Assembly (NCBI GenBank): GCA_032128415.1
Contig: JAQBGW010000029.1
Location: 1 to 5,326, forward strand
From: Ga0077527 sp032128415
GTDB taxonomy: Bacteria; Pseudomonadota; Gammaproteobacteria; Burkholderiales; SG8-41
Length of the DNA stretch: 5,326 bases
Reading direction: 5' to 3'
Below the pieces are notes generated by a model. The model saw only the letters and a program-made list of their open reading frames with translations, searched no databases and had not been told where the DNA came from. How positions within the stretch are numbered: position 1 is the stretch's first letter; each line of letters opens with the position of its first letter. Shown here in pieces: positions 1-5,326 of the stretch. The position numbers and the translations under genes were made by a program.

Positions 1-63
1 GCTATCAACATGTTCGACACGCGGGACAACGCCTCGCGCCTGGCACAGGCAACGCGCCGCTAG
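1..63 (+). CDS. C-terminal 20 residues of an unidentified gene (5' part outside window)
   Basis: Frame 1 is open from the window edge to a TAG at 61-63. It encodes AINMFDTRDNASRLAQATRR. Codon third positions are mostly G or C (16 of 20), as in the real genes of this window, and this is the main reason to call it coding. The end is polar and basic, with no membrane segment or known motif. The fragment is too short to assign a family, and I do not recognise it. It is followed by about 30 bp and then an inverted-repeat element whose hairpin could also help end its transcript. It could be chance, since only 60 coding bases are seen. Confidence 0.5.
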   Translation, partial: AINMFDTRDNASRLAQATRR

Positions 64-95
64 TCGCCGGTAAAAGCGCAGACACGAAGGACACC

Positions 96-161
96 AATAA
101 ATAGGGTCAGTGTCAAATTACCATCAGGCGAAACCGAAATGTGACACTGACCCTATTTATT
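96..161. repeat. 66-bp MITE-like hairpin element with perfect 20-bp terminal inverted repeats
   Basis: The left arm AATAAATAGGGTCAGTGTCA (96-115) is exactly the reverse complement of the right arm at 142-161. After one mismatch, three more pairs (117-119 with 138-140) extend the stem, leaving a loop of about 18 nt. No transposase lies inside and I see no clear target duplication in the flanks. From memory, short hairpins with a GGGTCAG core recur in intergenic regions of betaproteobacteria, often near REP-associated tyrosine transposases (RAYT, IS200-like). I infer a non-autonomous mobile repeat of that kind. The A/T-rich stem base, with the arm ending in CCCTATTTATT, means the RNA hairpin could also act as a weak terminator on either strand. 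Confidence 0.6.
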
Positions 162-208
162 CTTCTAGAATGCATCGTGCCTAGAGCGCCGAAGGATTTC
201 ACACCGGG

Positions 209-215
209 AAAGGAG
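209..215 (+). promoter_or_regulatory. Shine-Dalgarno for the 26-residue micro-protein gene
   Basis: AAAGGAG lies 6 nt before the ATG at 222. It is a near-ideal Shine-Dalgarno match at good spacing and the strongest reason to believe the short reading frame that follows. Confidence 0.6.
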
Positions 216-221
216 ACCCCA

Positions 222-302
222 ATGGGTAATCGTGACAGACAACGCAGGGAACCGAAAAAACCGAAGCAGCCGAAGAAGCCTCCTCCGGCAGTTCGTGTAT
301 AG
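222..302 (+). CDS. Putative 26-residue Lys/Pro-rich micro-protein
   Basis: An ATG at 222 opens a 26-codon frame ending in TAG at 300-302. The product begins MGNRDRQRRE, continues as a KKPKQPKKPPP tract (residues 12-22) and ends AVRV. It is strongly basic and proline-rich, has no hydrophobic segment, and is probably disordered. An AAAGGAG Shine-Dalgarno sits 6 nt upstream. I have a vague memory of similarly sized hypothetical proteins of the form M-x-N-R-(D/E)-x plus a K/P tail in proteobacteria, but cannot name a family or function. It stands alone between the inverted-repeat element and about 450 bp of gene-free DNA. A 139-codon frame on the opposite strand (113-532) also covers this spot, but it runs through the repeat and has poor codon use. 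Coding status is plausible, not proven. Confidence 0.5.
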   Translation: MGNRDRQRREPKKPKQPKKPPPAVRV

Positions 303-747
303 AGATTCCACTGCTTTTTGGCGTTGCGCTGATGCCTAACCGCGCGCCCCACCGCGACGGGCGGGAAGCGTCGCACTTCGGTCAACGTCGACGTTGTCGG
401 GTCGGACCTCGGCAACGCGCTGATTTGGTGATGGAGGAGGACGAATTCAGCGCGGTTTGGACGCTTAGAAGCCTGTTTTTGAGCCCGGAATGGGCCCTTT
501 AAGTGGCAGGACGCTGTGCGTCCAATCGGCACTAGGACGCTGGTTTTGGCCCTGGAAACGGGGCTCTAAGACCAAAATTCATGGCGCTACGGGAGAAAAA
601 TCTAGAATGAGCAAGACGTTGACCTGGTCCGACCCAGCTTGACCAAGGCTTAACGAATCAGACCGCTGGTGCGCGATGGATCCGCTTGTCAAACGGCGGC
701 CGTCGTTCGAGAATCAATGGCCTCAGCGCAGACGTGCGCCGCCGACT
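303..747. other. Gene-poor intergenic stretch upstream of the class V aminotransferase
   Basis: I see no convincing gene here. A 56-codon plus-strand frame from an ATG at 332 to a TAA at 500-502 lacks a Shine-Dalgarno and resembles nothing I know. Small structures present are: a 14-bp palindrome CAACGTCGACGTTG (383-396); three copies of GGACGCT (459-465, 509-515, 535-541); a 6-bp hairpin GGACGC-TGT-GCGTCC (509-523); and a loose stem TTTTGG/CCAAAA (544-549 with 572-577) enclosing GCCC/GGGC (549-552 with 561-564). The promoter of the aminotransferase should lie here. TTGACC occurs at 619-624 and again at 639-644, but neither has a recognisable -10 box at the right distance. Confidence 0.5.
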
Positions 748-752
748 AAGGA
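748..752 (+). promoter_or_regulatory. Shine-Dalgarno deciding the aminotransferase start
   Basis: AAGGA is 5 nt before the ATG at 758. No comparable site precedes the in-frame TTG at 686 or GTG at 734, so the ATG is preferred. Confidence 0.6.
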
Positions 753-757
753 AAACC

Positions 758-1927
758 ATGCCCGCCACCGACTGGAGCGCTTTGCGCGCCGAATTTCCCA
801 CGCTCAACCGCTGGACCTACCTCGACGTCGCACGCAAAACCATCCCACCGCGTTGCCAAGAGCAAGCGGTGCAGGCCTACTACAAGGACGTCTACGACGA
901 GGCCGGTACCGACGGCTGGTCCGCGACCAACGTTGCGCAAGCACGCGGCGAACTTGCGCAATTGCTCGGCGCGGATCCCGCTGAAATCGCCTTTACCAAG
1001 AACACCACCGAAGGCCTCGTCATCGCCGCACATGCGTTTCCGCTTTTGCCAGGCGACAATATTGTCCTTACCGACATGGAGCACGTGGCCAACATCTGGG
1101 TGTGGAAACACTGGGAGCGCAAGGGTGTTGAAATCCGTTATGCCAAGAACGATCGGGGCCGCCTGCCGCTGCAGGCGTTTCTCGATGTCATTGACGCTCG
1201 CACTCGCGTGGTATCGACGGCCTATGTCACTTACGGCAACGGCTACCGGGTCAATCTGCCCGAGCTGGGCGCGGCGTGCCGCTCGCGCAACATCCGGCTG
1301 GTCGTCGACGGAGTACAGGCGGCCGGCATTATCGCGACTCCTCTGAGGGACCTTGGTGCCGACCTCATAGCAATCGGCGGCCACAAGGGATTGCTGGGGT
1401 TAACCGGCAGCGGCATTGTGTTCTGCCGAAAGGAACTGGTGAACACAATACAGACACCATTTATCAAGGACGCTGTCGCACCCGGCTCAGCCACCGCGCG
1501 CGCGCATGTCAACAGCCAGTTCGACTATGTACGGATCGCCCACCGGTTCGAAGGTGGAAATCCAAACTTCCTCGGTGTTCGTGTCTTGCGCGCCGGGGCA
1601 CGTTTCCTGCAAGGAATTGGGATCGGCAATATCGAGCAGCGTGTGCGCCACCTCACGGGGCTGTGCCTGCAGGCGCTGCACAAGCATGGACTGAACACCA
1701 CCACACCCGCCGCATGGGACGAACGCGCGCACATCATCAACGTCATGGTGCCCAACGCTGCCGCCATCATGGACGCGCTGCGTGAAGAAGAGCGTATCGT
1801 CATCAACGTCAAGGACGACGCCCTGCGCGTTTCGATGAGCTTCTTCAATACTGAAGAAGAAATCGAACGCACCGTCCAGGCGATAGCGCGGCGGGTCGGC
1901 GCAAGCCGTACATCCGCAGCCGCGTGA
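758..1927 (+). CDS. Class V aminotransferase-family PLP enzyme (cysteine desulfurase / isopenicillin N epimerase-like)
   Basis: The 389-residue product is a cytosolic fold type I PLP enzyme of normal length for the family. Visible marks, in order: TKNTTEG (80-86), the cofactor-phosphate loop; EHVANIW with His109, in the place of the PLP-stacking His of SufS; VVDGVQAAG with Asp184, which pairs with the PLP ring nitrogen; GGHKG with Lys210, the likely Schiff-base lysine; FEGGNPN (264-270), like the E-G-T-P-N region of epimerase-type members; and LRVSMSFFNTEEEIE with Arg357, the expected substrate-carboxylate arginine. The RxGxxCA segment carrying the catalytic Cys of SufS/CsdA is absent, the region reading REEERIVINVKDDALRVS. 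Cysteine desulfurase activity is therefore unlikely. An amino acid aminotransferase, epimerase or lyase is more likely, with the substrate unknown. An in-frame TTG at 686 would add 24 Arg-rich residues but has no Shine-Dalgarno. The gene ends in tandem stops TGA-TAG, runs convergent to the threonine-synthase-like gene, and shares a terminator with it. Confidence 0.9.
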   Translation: MPATDWSALRAEFPTLNRWTYLDVARKTIPPRCQEQAVQAYYKDVYDEAGTDGWSATNVAQARGELAQLLGADPAEIAFTKNTTEGLVIAAHAFPLLPGDNIVLTDMEHVANIWVWKHWERKGVEIRYAKNDRGRLPLQAFLDVIDARTRVVSTAYVTYGNGYRVNLPELGAACRSRNIRLVVDGVQAAGIIATPLRDLGADLIAIGGHKGLLGLTGSGIVFCRKELVNTIQTPFIKDAVAPGSATARAHVNSQFDYVRIAHRFEGGNPNFLGVRVLRAGARFLQGIGIGNIEQRVRHLTGLCLQALHKHGLNTTTPAAWDERAHIINVMVPNAAAIMDALREEERIVINVKDDALRVSMSFFNTEEEIERTVQAIARRVGASRTSAAA

Positions 1928-2022
1928 TAGACGCGCGCGAATGCCTGAAGCTCTCCCCCAACATGGAAATCCATCGTTGTGCGGAAAAGTACCATTCATA
2001 TTCATAATTAATTCTGCAGGCT

Positions 2023-2057
2023 AAGAAACAAAGGCCGCGACTGCGGCCTTATTTCTT
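2023..2057. terminator. Bidirectional rho-independent terminator between convergent genes
   Basis: The core is a perfect 8-bp stem AAGGCCGC (2031-2038) / GCGGCCTT (2043-2050) with the tetraloop GACT. The stem is extended after a small internal loop by AAGAAA (2023-2028) with TTTCTT (2052-2057). On the plus strand the hairpin is followed by a T-rich run (to 2065). On the minus strand it is followed by TTTGTTTCTT. It lies 95 nt after the aminotransferase stop and 22 nt after the stop of the opposing synthase gene, so it can serve both. Confidence 0.88.
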
Positions 2058-2079
2058 TTGTTTTTACCGCGCGGGCTCT

Positions 2080-3279
2080 TCAGGCGTGCAATTCGGCGCT
2101 GGCGGTGATCGTAGCGAAACGCGGAGTATCGAGCGTCGGAATCGATTTCAGTCCGGAGCCGGTGCTGACTAGCACAACGTCTTCATCAGACTTGATCCAG
2201 CCGCGCGCGATCGCCTTGCGCAAGCCTGACAGCGTTGTGGCGCTTTCCGGGCACGTGAACAGACCTTCCTCTCGCGTCATTTCGTCCACCGCGGCAAGCG
2301 CCTCGTCCGCCGTGACGGCAACTGCGCCGCCGCCGTACTTGCGGATGAGTTCAAGCACTGCGCGTCCGCCCGGCGGATTCGGTGATTTCAAACCGCCCGG
2401 CGGGATGTCGATTTTGCCCCAGGGCGTGCAATCATCGCGGCCCTCGTCCCACGCCTTGACCAGCGGCGCACAGCCTTCGTACTGCGTGACGTAGAGCCGC
2501 GGCAATTTTCCCTTGATCCATCCAAGGTGTAGTAATTCCCCAAACGCCTTGAATATCGCAATCGCGCCCAGACCTCCGCCCATCGGATAAACGATGGCAT
2601 CCGGCATACGCCAGCCGAGTTGCTCGGCGATCTCGAGGCCCATGGTTTTTTTGCCCTCAAGTCGGTACGGCTCACGCAACGTGCAGATATTGAGCCAGCC
2701 CATTTTTTCGCAGGCTTCCGCCACCAGACGGCCGCCGTCGTGCCAGTTCTCAAGCAGAAAAGTCGGTTGTCCGCTTGCCCGGCAGTGTTGGCGGCTCGCC
2801 GGTTGAGCGTCCGTAGGCAGAATGTTGACGCAGGTGATGCCGGCACGCGCGGCGTACAGACTCCATGAGCCGCCGGCGTTTCCAGAACTGTTGTGTGCCA
2901 CGGTTTTTACGCCCAGTTCGAGGTAGCGCGACACGGCCACTGCAGCACCACGATCCTTAAAAGTGCCACTGGGGTTACGCCCCTCATCTTTAATGGTGAG
3001 TCGCCTCATTCCGAGCGAGCGGGCAAGCCGAGGTGCTTGCAGCAGCGGCGTCCATCCTTCATTGAGTGAAATTGCGCGTTCGGGCTGTGCAACGGGCAGT
3101 AGCGGCGCGTAGCGCCAGAGGCTTGAGGGACCGCGCTCAATGGCGTCGCGTGTGACTTCGCGACGCAAGCCGTCGAGGTCGTAGCGGGCACGGAGTTGCT
3201 CTGCGGGGTGCGCACTGAGCGGTGTAGCGGGGTCAAAACGCTCGCCGCTGCCGTTTTCTATATGGGTAAGGTAGCTCAT
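2080..3279 (-). CDS. Threonine synthase-like PLP enzyme (ThrC family, long form)
   Basis: The 399-residue product belongs to the fold type II (tryptophan synthase beta-like) PLP family and is closest to threonine synthase, which converts O-phospho-L-homoserine to threonine and phosphate in the cytosol. Marks: SLNEGWTPLL (71-80); NPSGTFKDRG with the likely Schiff-base Lys108; NSSGNAGG (130-137), the loop contacting the PLP ring; EGKKTMGLEIAEQLGW (208-223); the glycine-rich phosphate loop GGGLG (234-238); CPESATT (343-349); and STGSGLK (372-378). Length and the N-terminal MSYLTH fit long-form threonine synthases. Two oddities stand out. The N-terminal segment (1-36), which in relatives I remember carries a Cys-based zinc ribbon, has no cysteine; the first Cys is residue 150. 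The usual GGGTG is GGGLG. No clear Shine-Dalgarno precedes the ATG, but MSYLTH at the N-terminus supports it. It lies 127 nt downstream of aapP on the same strand and may have its own promoter. It could be the true ThrC or a paralogue with another substrate. Confidence 0.87.
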   Translation of the reverse strand: MSYLTHIENGSGERFDPATPLSAHPAEQLRARYDLDGLRREVTRDAIERGPSSLWRYAPLLPVAQPERAISLNEGWTPLLQAPRLARSLGMRRLTIKDEGRNPSGTFKDRGAAVAVSRYLELGVKTVAHNSSGNAGGSWSLYAARAGITCVNILPTDAQPASRQHCRASGQPTFLLENWHDGGRLVAEACEKMGWLNICTLREPYRLEGKKTMGLEIAEQLGWRMPDAIVYPMGGGLGAIAIFKAFGELLHLGWIKGKLPRLYVTQYEGCAPLVKAWDEGRDDCTPWGKIDIPPGGLKSPNPPGGRAVLELIRKYGGGAVAVTADEALAAVDEMTREEGLFTCPESATTLSGLRKAIARGWIKSDEDVVLVSTGSGLKSIPTLDTPRFATITASAELHA

Positions 3280-3406
3280 GGCAGTCGGTTCAGCTTGAGG
3301 ATTACAGGAATTTCAAACACCCATTTTCGCTTGCGACCAGTGTATCACTGGTCACAGATTACGGATTTTCAGGCACCGTCAACGGGGGACCGCCCCGGCC
3401 CTCTTA
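3280..3406 (-). promoter_or_regulatory. Upstream region of the threonine-synthase-like gene with weak promoter candidate
   Basis: This 127-nt gap separates aapP from the downstream gene. Read on the minus strand it holds TTGACG (3377-3382), a good -35 match. TAATCT (3356-3361) follows at only 15-nt spacing, so the promoter call is weak. A 19-bp palindrome lies just downstream. A 4-bp GGGG/CCCC stem (3385-3396) follows the aapP stop but has no T-tract, so I see no real terminator and readthrough from aapP is possible. Confidence 0.3.
3335..3353. promoter_or_regulatory. Operator-like 19-bp palindrome upstream of the threonine-synthase-like gene
   Basis: GACCAGTG-TAT-CACTGGTC is a perfect 8-bp inverted repeat around a 3-nt centre. 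There is no T-tract on either side, so it is not an intrinsic terminator. It sits 56 nt upstream of the synthase start, just after the weak promoter candidate, where a repressor would act. The size and the GT-TAT-C-like core are in the style of GntR/FadR-type operators, but the regulator is not in this window and its family is a guess. Confidence 0.42.
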
Positions 3407-4165
3407 CTAGTGGGAGAGAATCTGACTCAGGAACAGCTTCGTGCGCTCGCTCTTGGGGTTGGCGAAAAACGCATCGGGCGCCGCCGTCTCGATGACCTCG
3501 CCGTCGTCCATGAACACCATCAGGTCGGCGACCTGGCGCGCAAATCCCATTTCGTGCGTGACGACCATCATCGTCATGCCGTCGGCCGCAAGTTCGACCA
3601 TCGTGTCGAGCACTTCGCTGATCATCTCCGGATCAAGCGCGGAAGTCGGCTCGTCGAAGAGCATCACCTTGGGCTTCATCATCAGCGCGCGCGCGATTGC
3701 CACACGCTGCTGCTGCCCGCCCGATAATTGCCCGGGGAATTTACGCGCCTGTTCCGGAATTCGAACGCGCGCGAGCAGGGCCTGGGCCTGCTCCTCCGCC
3801 TCCCGGGCGGGCATCCCCTTTACCAGCGTAGGCCCGAGCACGAGGTTCTCCATCACGGTCATATGTGGAAACAGGTTGAAACTCTGGAACACCATGCCGA
3901 TCTCGCGCCGGACCAACTCGATCTTTCTCAAATCATCGGTCAGCTCCGTGCCGTCGACGATGATGGTTCCCTCCTGGTGCGCCTCCAGCCGGTTGATGCA
4001 CCGGATCATGGTCGATTTGCCGGAACCGGACGGACCGCAGACCACGACGCGTTCCCCGCGCCGCACCGTGAGGTTGATGTCGCGCAGAACGTGAAAATCG
4101 CCGAACCACTTGTTGACGTTGCGCAGCTCGATCATCGGGCTGGACGTTTCCGGCTCCTGGCTCAT
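3407..4165 (-). CDS. aapP: Polar amino acid ABC transporter ATP-binding protein AapP (BztD/GlnQ family)
   Basis: The 252-residue product is the cytoplasmic ATPase of a polar amino acid uptake (PAAT) ABC importer. The nucleotide-binding domain is complete: Walker A GPSGSGKST (44-52), Q-loop Gln94 in MVFQSFNLFPH, signature LSGGQQQR (147-154), Walker B VMLFDEP (167-173) with Glu172, D-loop SALD (175-178) and switch His204 in VVTHE. MIELRNVNKWFGDFHVLRDI near the start is characteristic of AapP/BztD proteins, whose relatives transport a broad set of L-amino acids or glutamate/glutamine/aspartate/asparagine. The start lies 10 nt after the aapM stop, with only a weak GAG-type ribosome site, suggesting one transcript and coupling. 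The gene ends with tandem in-frame stops TAG-TAA. Family and role are clear; the exact substrate range cannot be read from the ATPase. Confidence 0.95.
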   Translation of the reverse strand: MSQEPETSSPMIELRNVNKWFGDFHVLRDINLTVRRGERVVVCGPSGSGKSTMIRCINRLEAHQEGTIIVDGTELTDDLRKIELVRREIGMVFQSFNLFPHMTVMENLVLGPTLVKGMPAREAEEQAQALLARVRIPEQARKFPGQLSGGQQQRVAIARALMMKPKVMLFDEPTSALDPEMISEVLDTMVELAADGMTMMVVTHEMGFARQVADLMVFMDDGEVIETAAPDAFFANPKSERTKLFLSQILSH

Positions 4166-4175
4166 GCGATCACTC

Positions 4176-5279
4176 TCAAAAGTTCCGGCCTGTGCTCAGT
4201 TTGCGCTCGACCGCTTCGCTGTACTTCGACATCGAGAAGCAGAATACGAAATACAACGCGAAAATGAACAGGTAGGCCTCGGGCGCGTAAAGCACCCATT
4301 CCGGATCCTGTATCGCCGCCGAGGTGGCGCCGAGCACGTCGAAGAGTCCGACGATGCTCACGAAGGTGGTGTTCTTGAACGCGCGGATGATGTCGTTCAT
4401 CAGCGGCGGGATCACGATCCGCAGCGCCTGGGGCAGAATGATCCGGCGCGTGCGCTGCCAGTAGGTGAGACCGATCGCGTTCGCCGCCTCCGTTTGTCCG
4501 TAAGGGATCGCCTGCAGGCCGCCGCGGACGATCTCCGCGGCGTAGGCGGCGAAGAACACGATCATCCCGAGCTCCGCGCGCAGCAGTTTGTCGATGGTAA
4601 CGCCCTCCGGCATGAACAGCGGAAGCATCAGGGAGGCCATGAAAAGTACGGTGATGAGCGGCACGCCGCGAACAATCTCGATGACGCCGACACACAACGC
4701 CTTCACCGCCGGCAGCTCTGAGCGGCGGCCAAGCGCGAGGAGTACCGCAGCCGGAAGCCCGCCGACCACCGTGCCGAAGAAGATCAGCAGCGTGAGCGGC
4801 AGCCCGCCCCACTGGTGCGTGCCCACGGGCACGAGGCCGAATACGCCGCCGAACATGAGGGTCAGCACGGCGCCGAGGGCCGCGACCCACGTCGCGAACA
4901 GCCCGTAGGACCAGAAGCGCTCGAACGCCGAAACGATGGCAAGCGCGATGATAATCACCATGGCGATCGTGGCCCGCCAATGTTCTTCGAACGGATAGGT
5001 GCCGAAGAGGATCAGGCGGTACTTCTCGGCAACGATCGCCCAGCAGGCGCCGCTGGCCGACCGGCAGGCGCTGCCCGGCCCGGACCACACCGCATCGAGC
5101 ACCGCCCATGCCAGCACATCGGGCACGACCAGCACGAGCGCCCAGCCGATCACCAGCGTGAGCACGATGTTGTGCGCGCCGTTGAAAAAACGCAGGTGCA
5201 CCCAGTGCAACAGGCCCGTCGTGCGGCGCGGGGCGGGCCGGCGCGGGACCGACGACGTGCTGGTTGCGACGCCGGCCAT
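4176..5279 (-). CDS. aapM: Amino acid ABC transporter permease AapM (BztC-like)
   Basis: The 367-residue product is one of the two inner-membrane permeases of an Aap/Bzt-type importer, working with AapQ, the AapP ATPase and a periplasmic AapJ binding protein. A Pro/Arg-rich cytosolic N-terminus (about 1-35) precedes a first membrane segment (about 38-60). A loop follows with two cysteines in ACRSASGACW, as in AapM relatives I remember. Further hydrophobic segments lie near 103-120, 127-150, 160-184, 206-223, 236-250 and 335-350. The EAA loop that docks on the ATPase is at about 249-290 (EIVRGGLQAIPYGQTEAANA, then IGLTYWQRTRRIILPQ). The C-terminal MSKYSEAVERKL is typical of AapM/BztC. I chose ATG 5279 because GGGAG lies 5 nt upstream. 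The frame stays open to the window edge, with a possible TTG at 5315 (12 residues more) that has no such site. The end is 10 nt before aapP. Confidence 0.93.
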   Translation of the reverse strand: MAGVATSTSSVPRRPAPRRTTGLLHWVHLRFFNGAHNIVLTLVIGWALVLVVPDVLAWAVLDAVWSGPGSACRSASGACWAIVAEKYRLILFGTYPFEEHWRATIAMVIIIALAIVSAFERFWSYGLFATWVAALGAVLTLMFGGVFGLVPVGTHQWGGLPLTLLIFFGTVVGGLPAAVLLALGRRSELPAVKALCVGVIEIVRGVPLITVLFMASLMLPLFMPEGVTIDKLLRAELGMIVFFAAYAAEIVRGGLQAIPYGQTEAANAIGLTYWQRTRRIILPQALRIVIPPLMNDIIRAFKNTTFVSIVGLFDVLGATSAAIQDPEWVLYAPEAYLFIFALYFVFCFSMSKYSEAVERKLSTGRNF

Positions 5280-5326
5280 CGGCGCTCCCGGATGCGCATC
5301 GCGTGGTTGTACCAATTCATCAGCGC
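5150..5326 (-). CDS. aapQ: C-terminal part of amino acid ABC transporter permease AapQ, apparently extended past its normal stop
   Basis: A frame open from the window edge reads ALMNWYNHAMRIRER and then continues. The LMNWYN...RER end is what I remember for AapQ/BztB permeases, which stop at about this point, and aapQ is the expected gene before aapM. Here the next codon is CGA (5279-5281) instead of a stop. The frame runs on for 43 more Arg/Cys-rich codons to a TGA at 5150-5152, overlapping aapM by 130 nt. TGA in place of CGA would give the common stop-start overlap TGATG. Either the stop was lost by substitution, or the base is a sequencing error, and in that case the gene would end at 5279. 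Only 58 residues are in the window, so identification leans on context. Confidence 0.68.
   Translation of the reverse strand, partial: ALMNWYNHAMRIRERRWPASQPARRRSRAGPPRAARRACCTGCTCVFSTARTTSCSRW
5285..5289 (-). promoter_or_regulatory. Shine-Dalgarno deciding the aapM start
   Basis: GGGAG on the minus strand lies 5 nt before the ATG at 5279, inside the last codons of the normal aapQ region. It favours this ATG over the TTG at 5315. Confidence 0.55.

Noticed and set aside
334..340. GCCTAAC, matching the RYYYAAC end of an integron attC site
   Set aside because: No matching GTTRRRY partner or L-box pairing follows within the next 170 bp, so this is a chance 7-mer.
332..502. 56-codon plus-strand frame starting MPNRAPHRDG
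   Set aside because: There is no Shine-Dalgarno, no recognisable family, and an Arg-rich composition expected from GC-rich non-coding DNA. Not listed as a gene.
113..532. 139-codon minus-strand frame
   Set aside because: It runs through the inverted-repeat element and across the micro-protein gene. It shows no recognisable motif and has a low-complexity Gly/Phe stretch that is simply the complement of the Lys/Pro codons.
581..642. Two tiny overlapping frames (MALREKNLE and MSKTLTWSDPA) joined by ATGA, as a possible leader peptide
   Set aside because: The first lacks a ribosome site and the second has one only at a poor 11-nt spacing. There is no run of regulatory codons and no attenuator hairpin before the gene at 758.
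619..644. Two TTGACC boxes as a promoter for the aminotransferase
   Set aside because: No -10-like hexamer lies 16-18 nt downstream of either copy.
3385..3396. GGGG/CCCC mini-stem after aapP as a terminator
   Set aside because: It has only four pairs and no T-tract on the minus strand.
3441..4094. 217-codon plus-strand frame opposite aapP
   Set aside because: It is antisense to a complete ATPase with all motifs, is Ser/Arg-rich, and has no family features.
4162..5109. 315-codon minus-strand frame inside aapM
   Set aside because: It is an out-of-frame reading of the GC-rich aapM sequence, dominated by Arg, Gly and Ala. The aapM frame has the membrane segments and EAA loop.

Overview
The window looks like accessory metabolism on a GC-rich proteobacterial chromosome, most likely a betaproteobacterium (order Burkholderiales or a relative). 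This rests on the GC-rich third codon positions, an Aap/Bzt-type polar amino acid ABC transporter, and a short hairpin repeat whose GGGTCAG core I recall from betaproteobacterial genomes. No rRNA, tRNA, CRISPR array, transposase or phage gene is visible.

Left part (1-757): the last 20 codons of an unidentified plus-strand gene end at 63. A 66-bp element with perfect 20-bp inverted repeats follows (96-161). Next is a probable 26-residue Lys/Pro-rich micro-protein gene with a near-ideal Shine-Dalgarno (222-302). About 450 bp then hold no convincing gene, only small palindromes and a repeated 7-mer.

Middle (758-3279): two PLP-dependent enzymes of different folds face each other. A class V (fold type I) aminotransferase-family protein on the plus strand resembles cysteine desulfurases and isopenicillin N epimerases but lacks the desulfurase cysteine. 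A threonine-synthase-like (fold type II) enzyme lies on the minus strand. Their 3' ends share a strong bidirectional hairpin terminator at 2023-2057. The 127 bp upstream of the synthase contain a 19-bp palindrome resembling an operator.

Right part (3407-5326, minus strand): the aapQ (C-terminus only), aapM and aapP genes of a polar or general L-amino acid ABC transporter, in the usual order. The binding protein gene aapJ would be expected beyond the right edge. The aapQ frame has CGA where a TGA overlapping the aapM ATG would be expected. It therefore reads on for 130 nt inside aapM.

How it may fit together (inference): AapQMP imports an amino acid, and the downstream threonine-synthase-like enzyme and the convergent class V enzyme may act on amino acids of the same kind. 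The synthase has lost the N-terminal cysteines I remember in its long-form relatives and has GGGLG for GGGTG. It may therefore be a specialised paralogue rather than the housekeeping ThrC. No clearly new multi-gene system is visible. The most unusual items are the apparent aapQ stop loss, the divergent synthase, the micro-protein gene and the inverted-repeat element.
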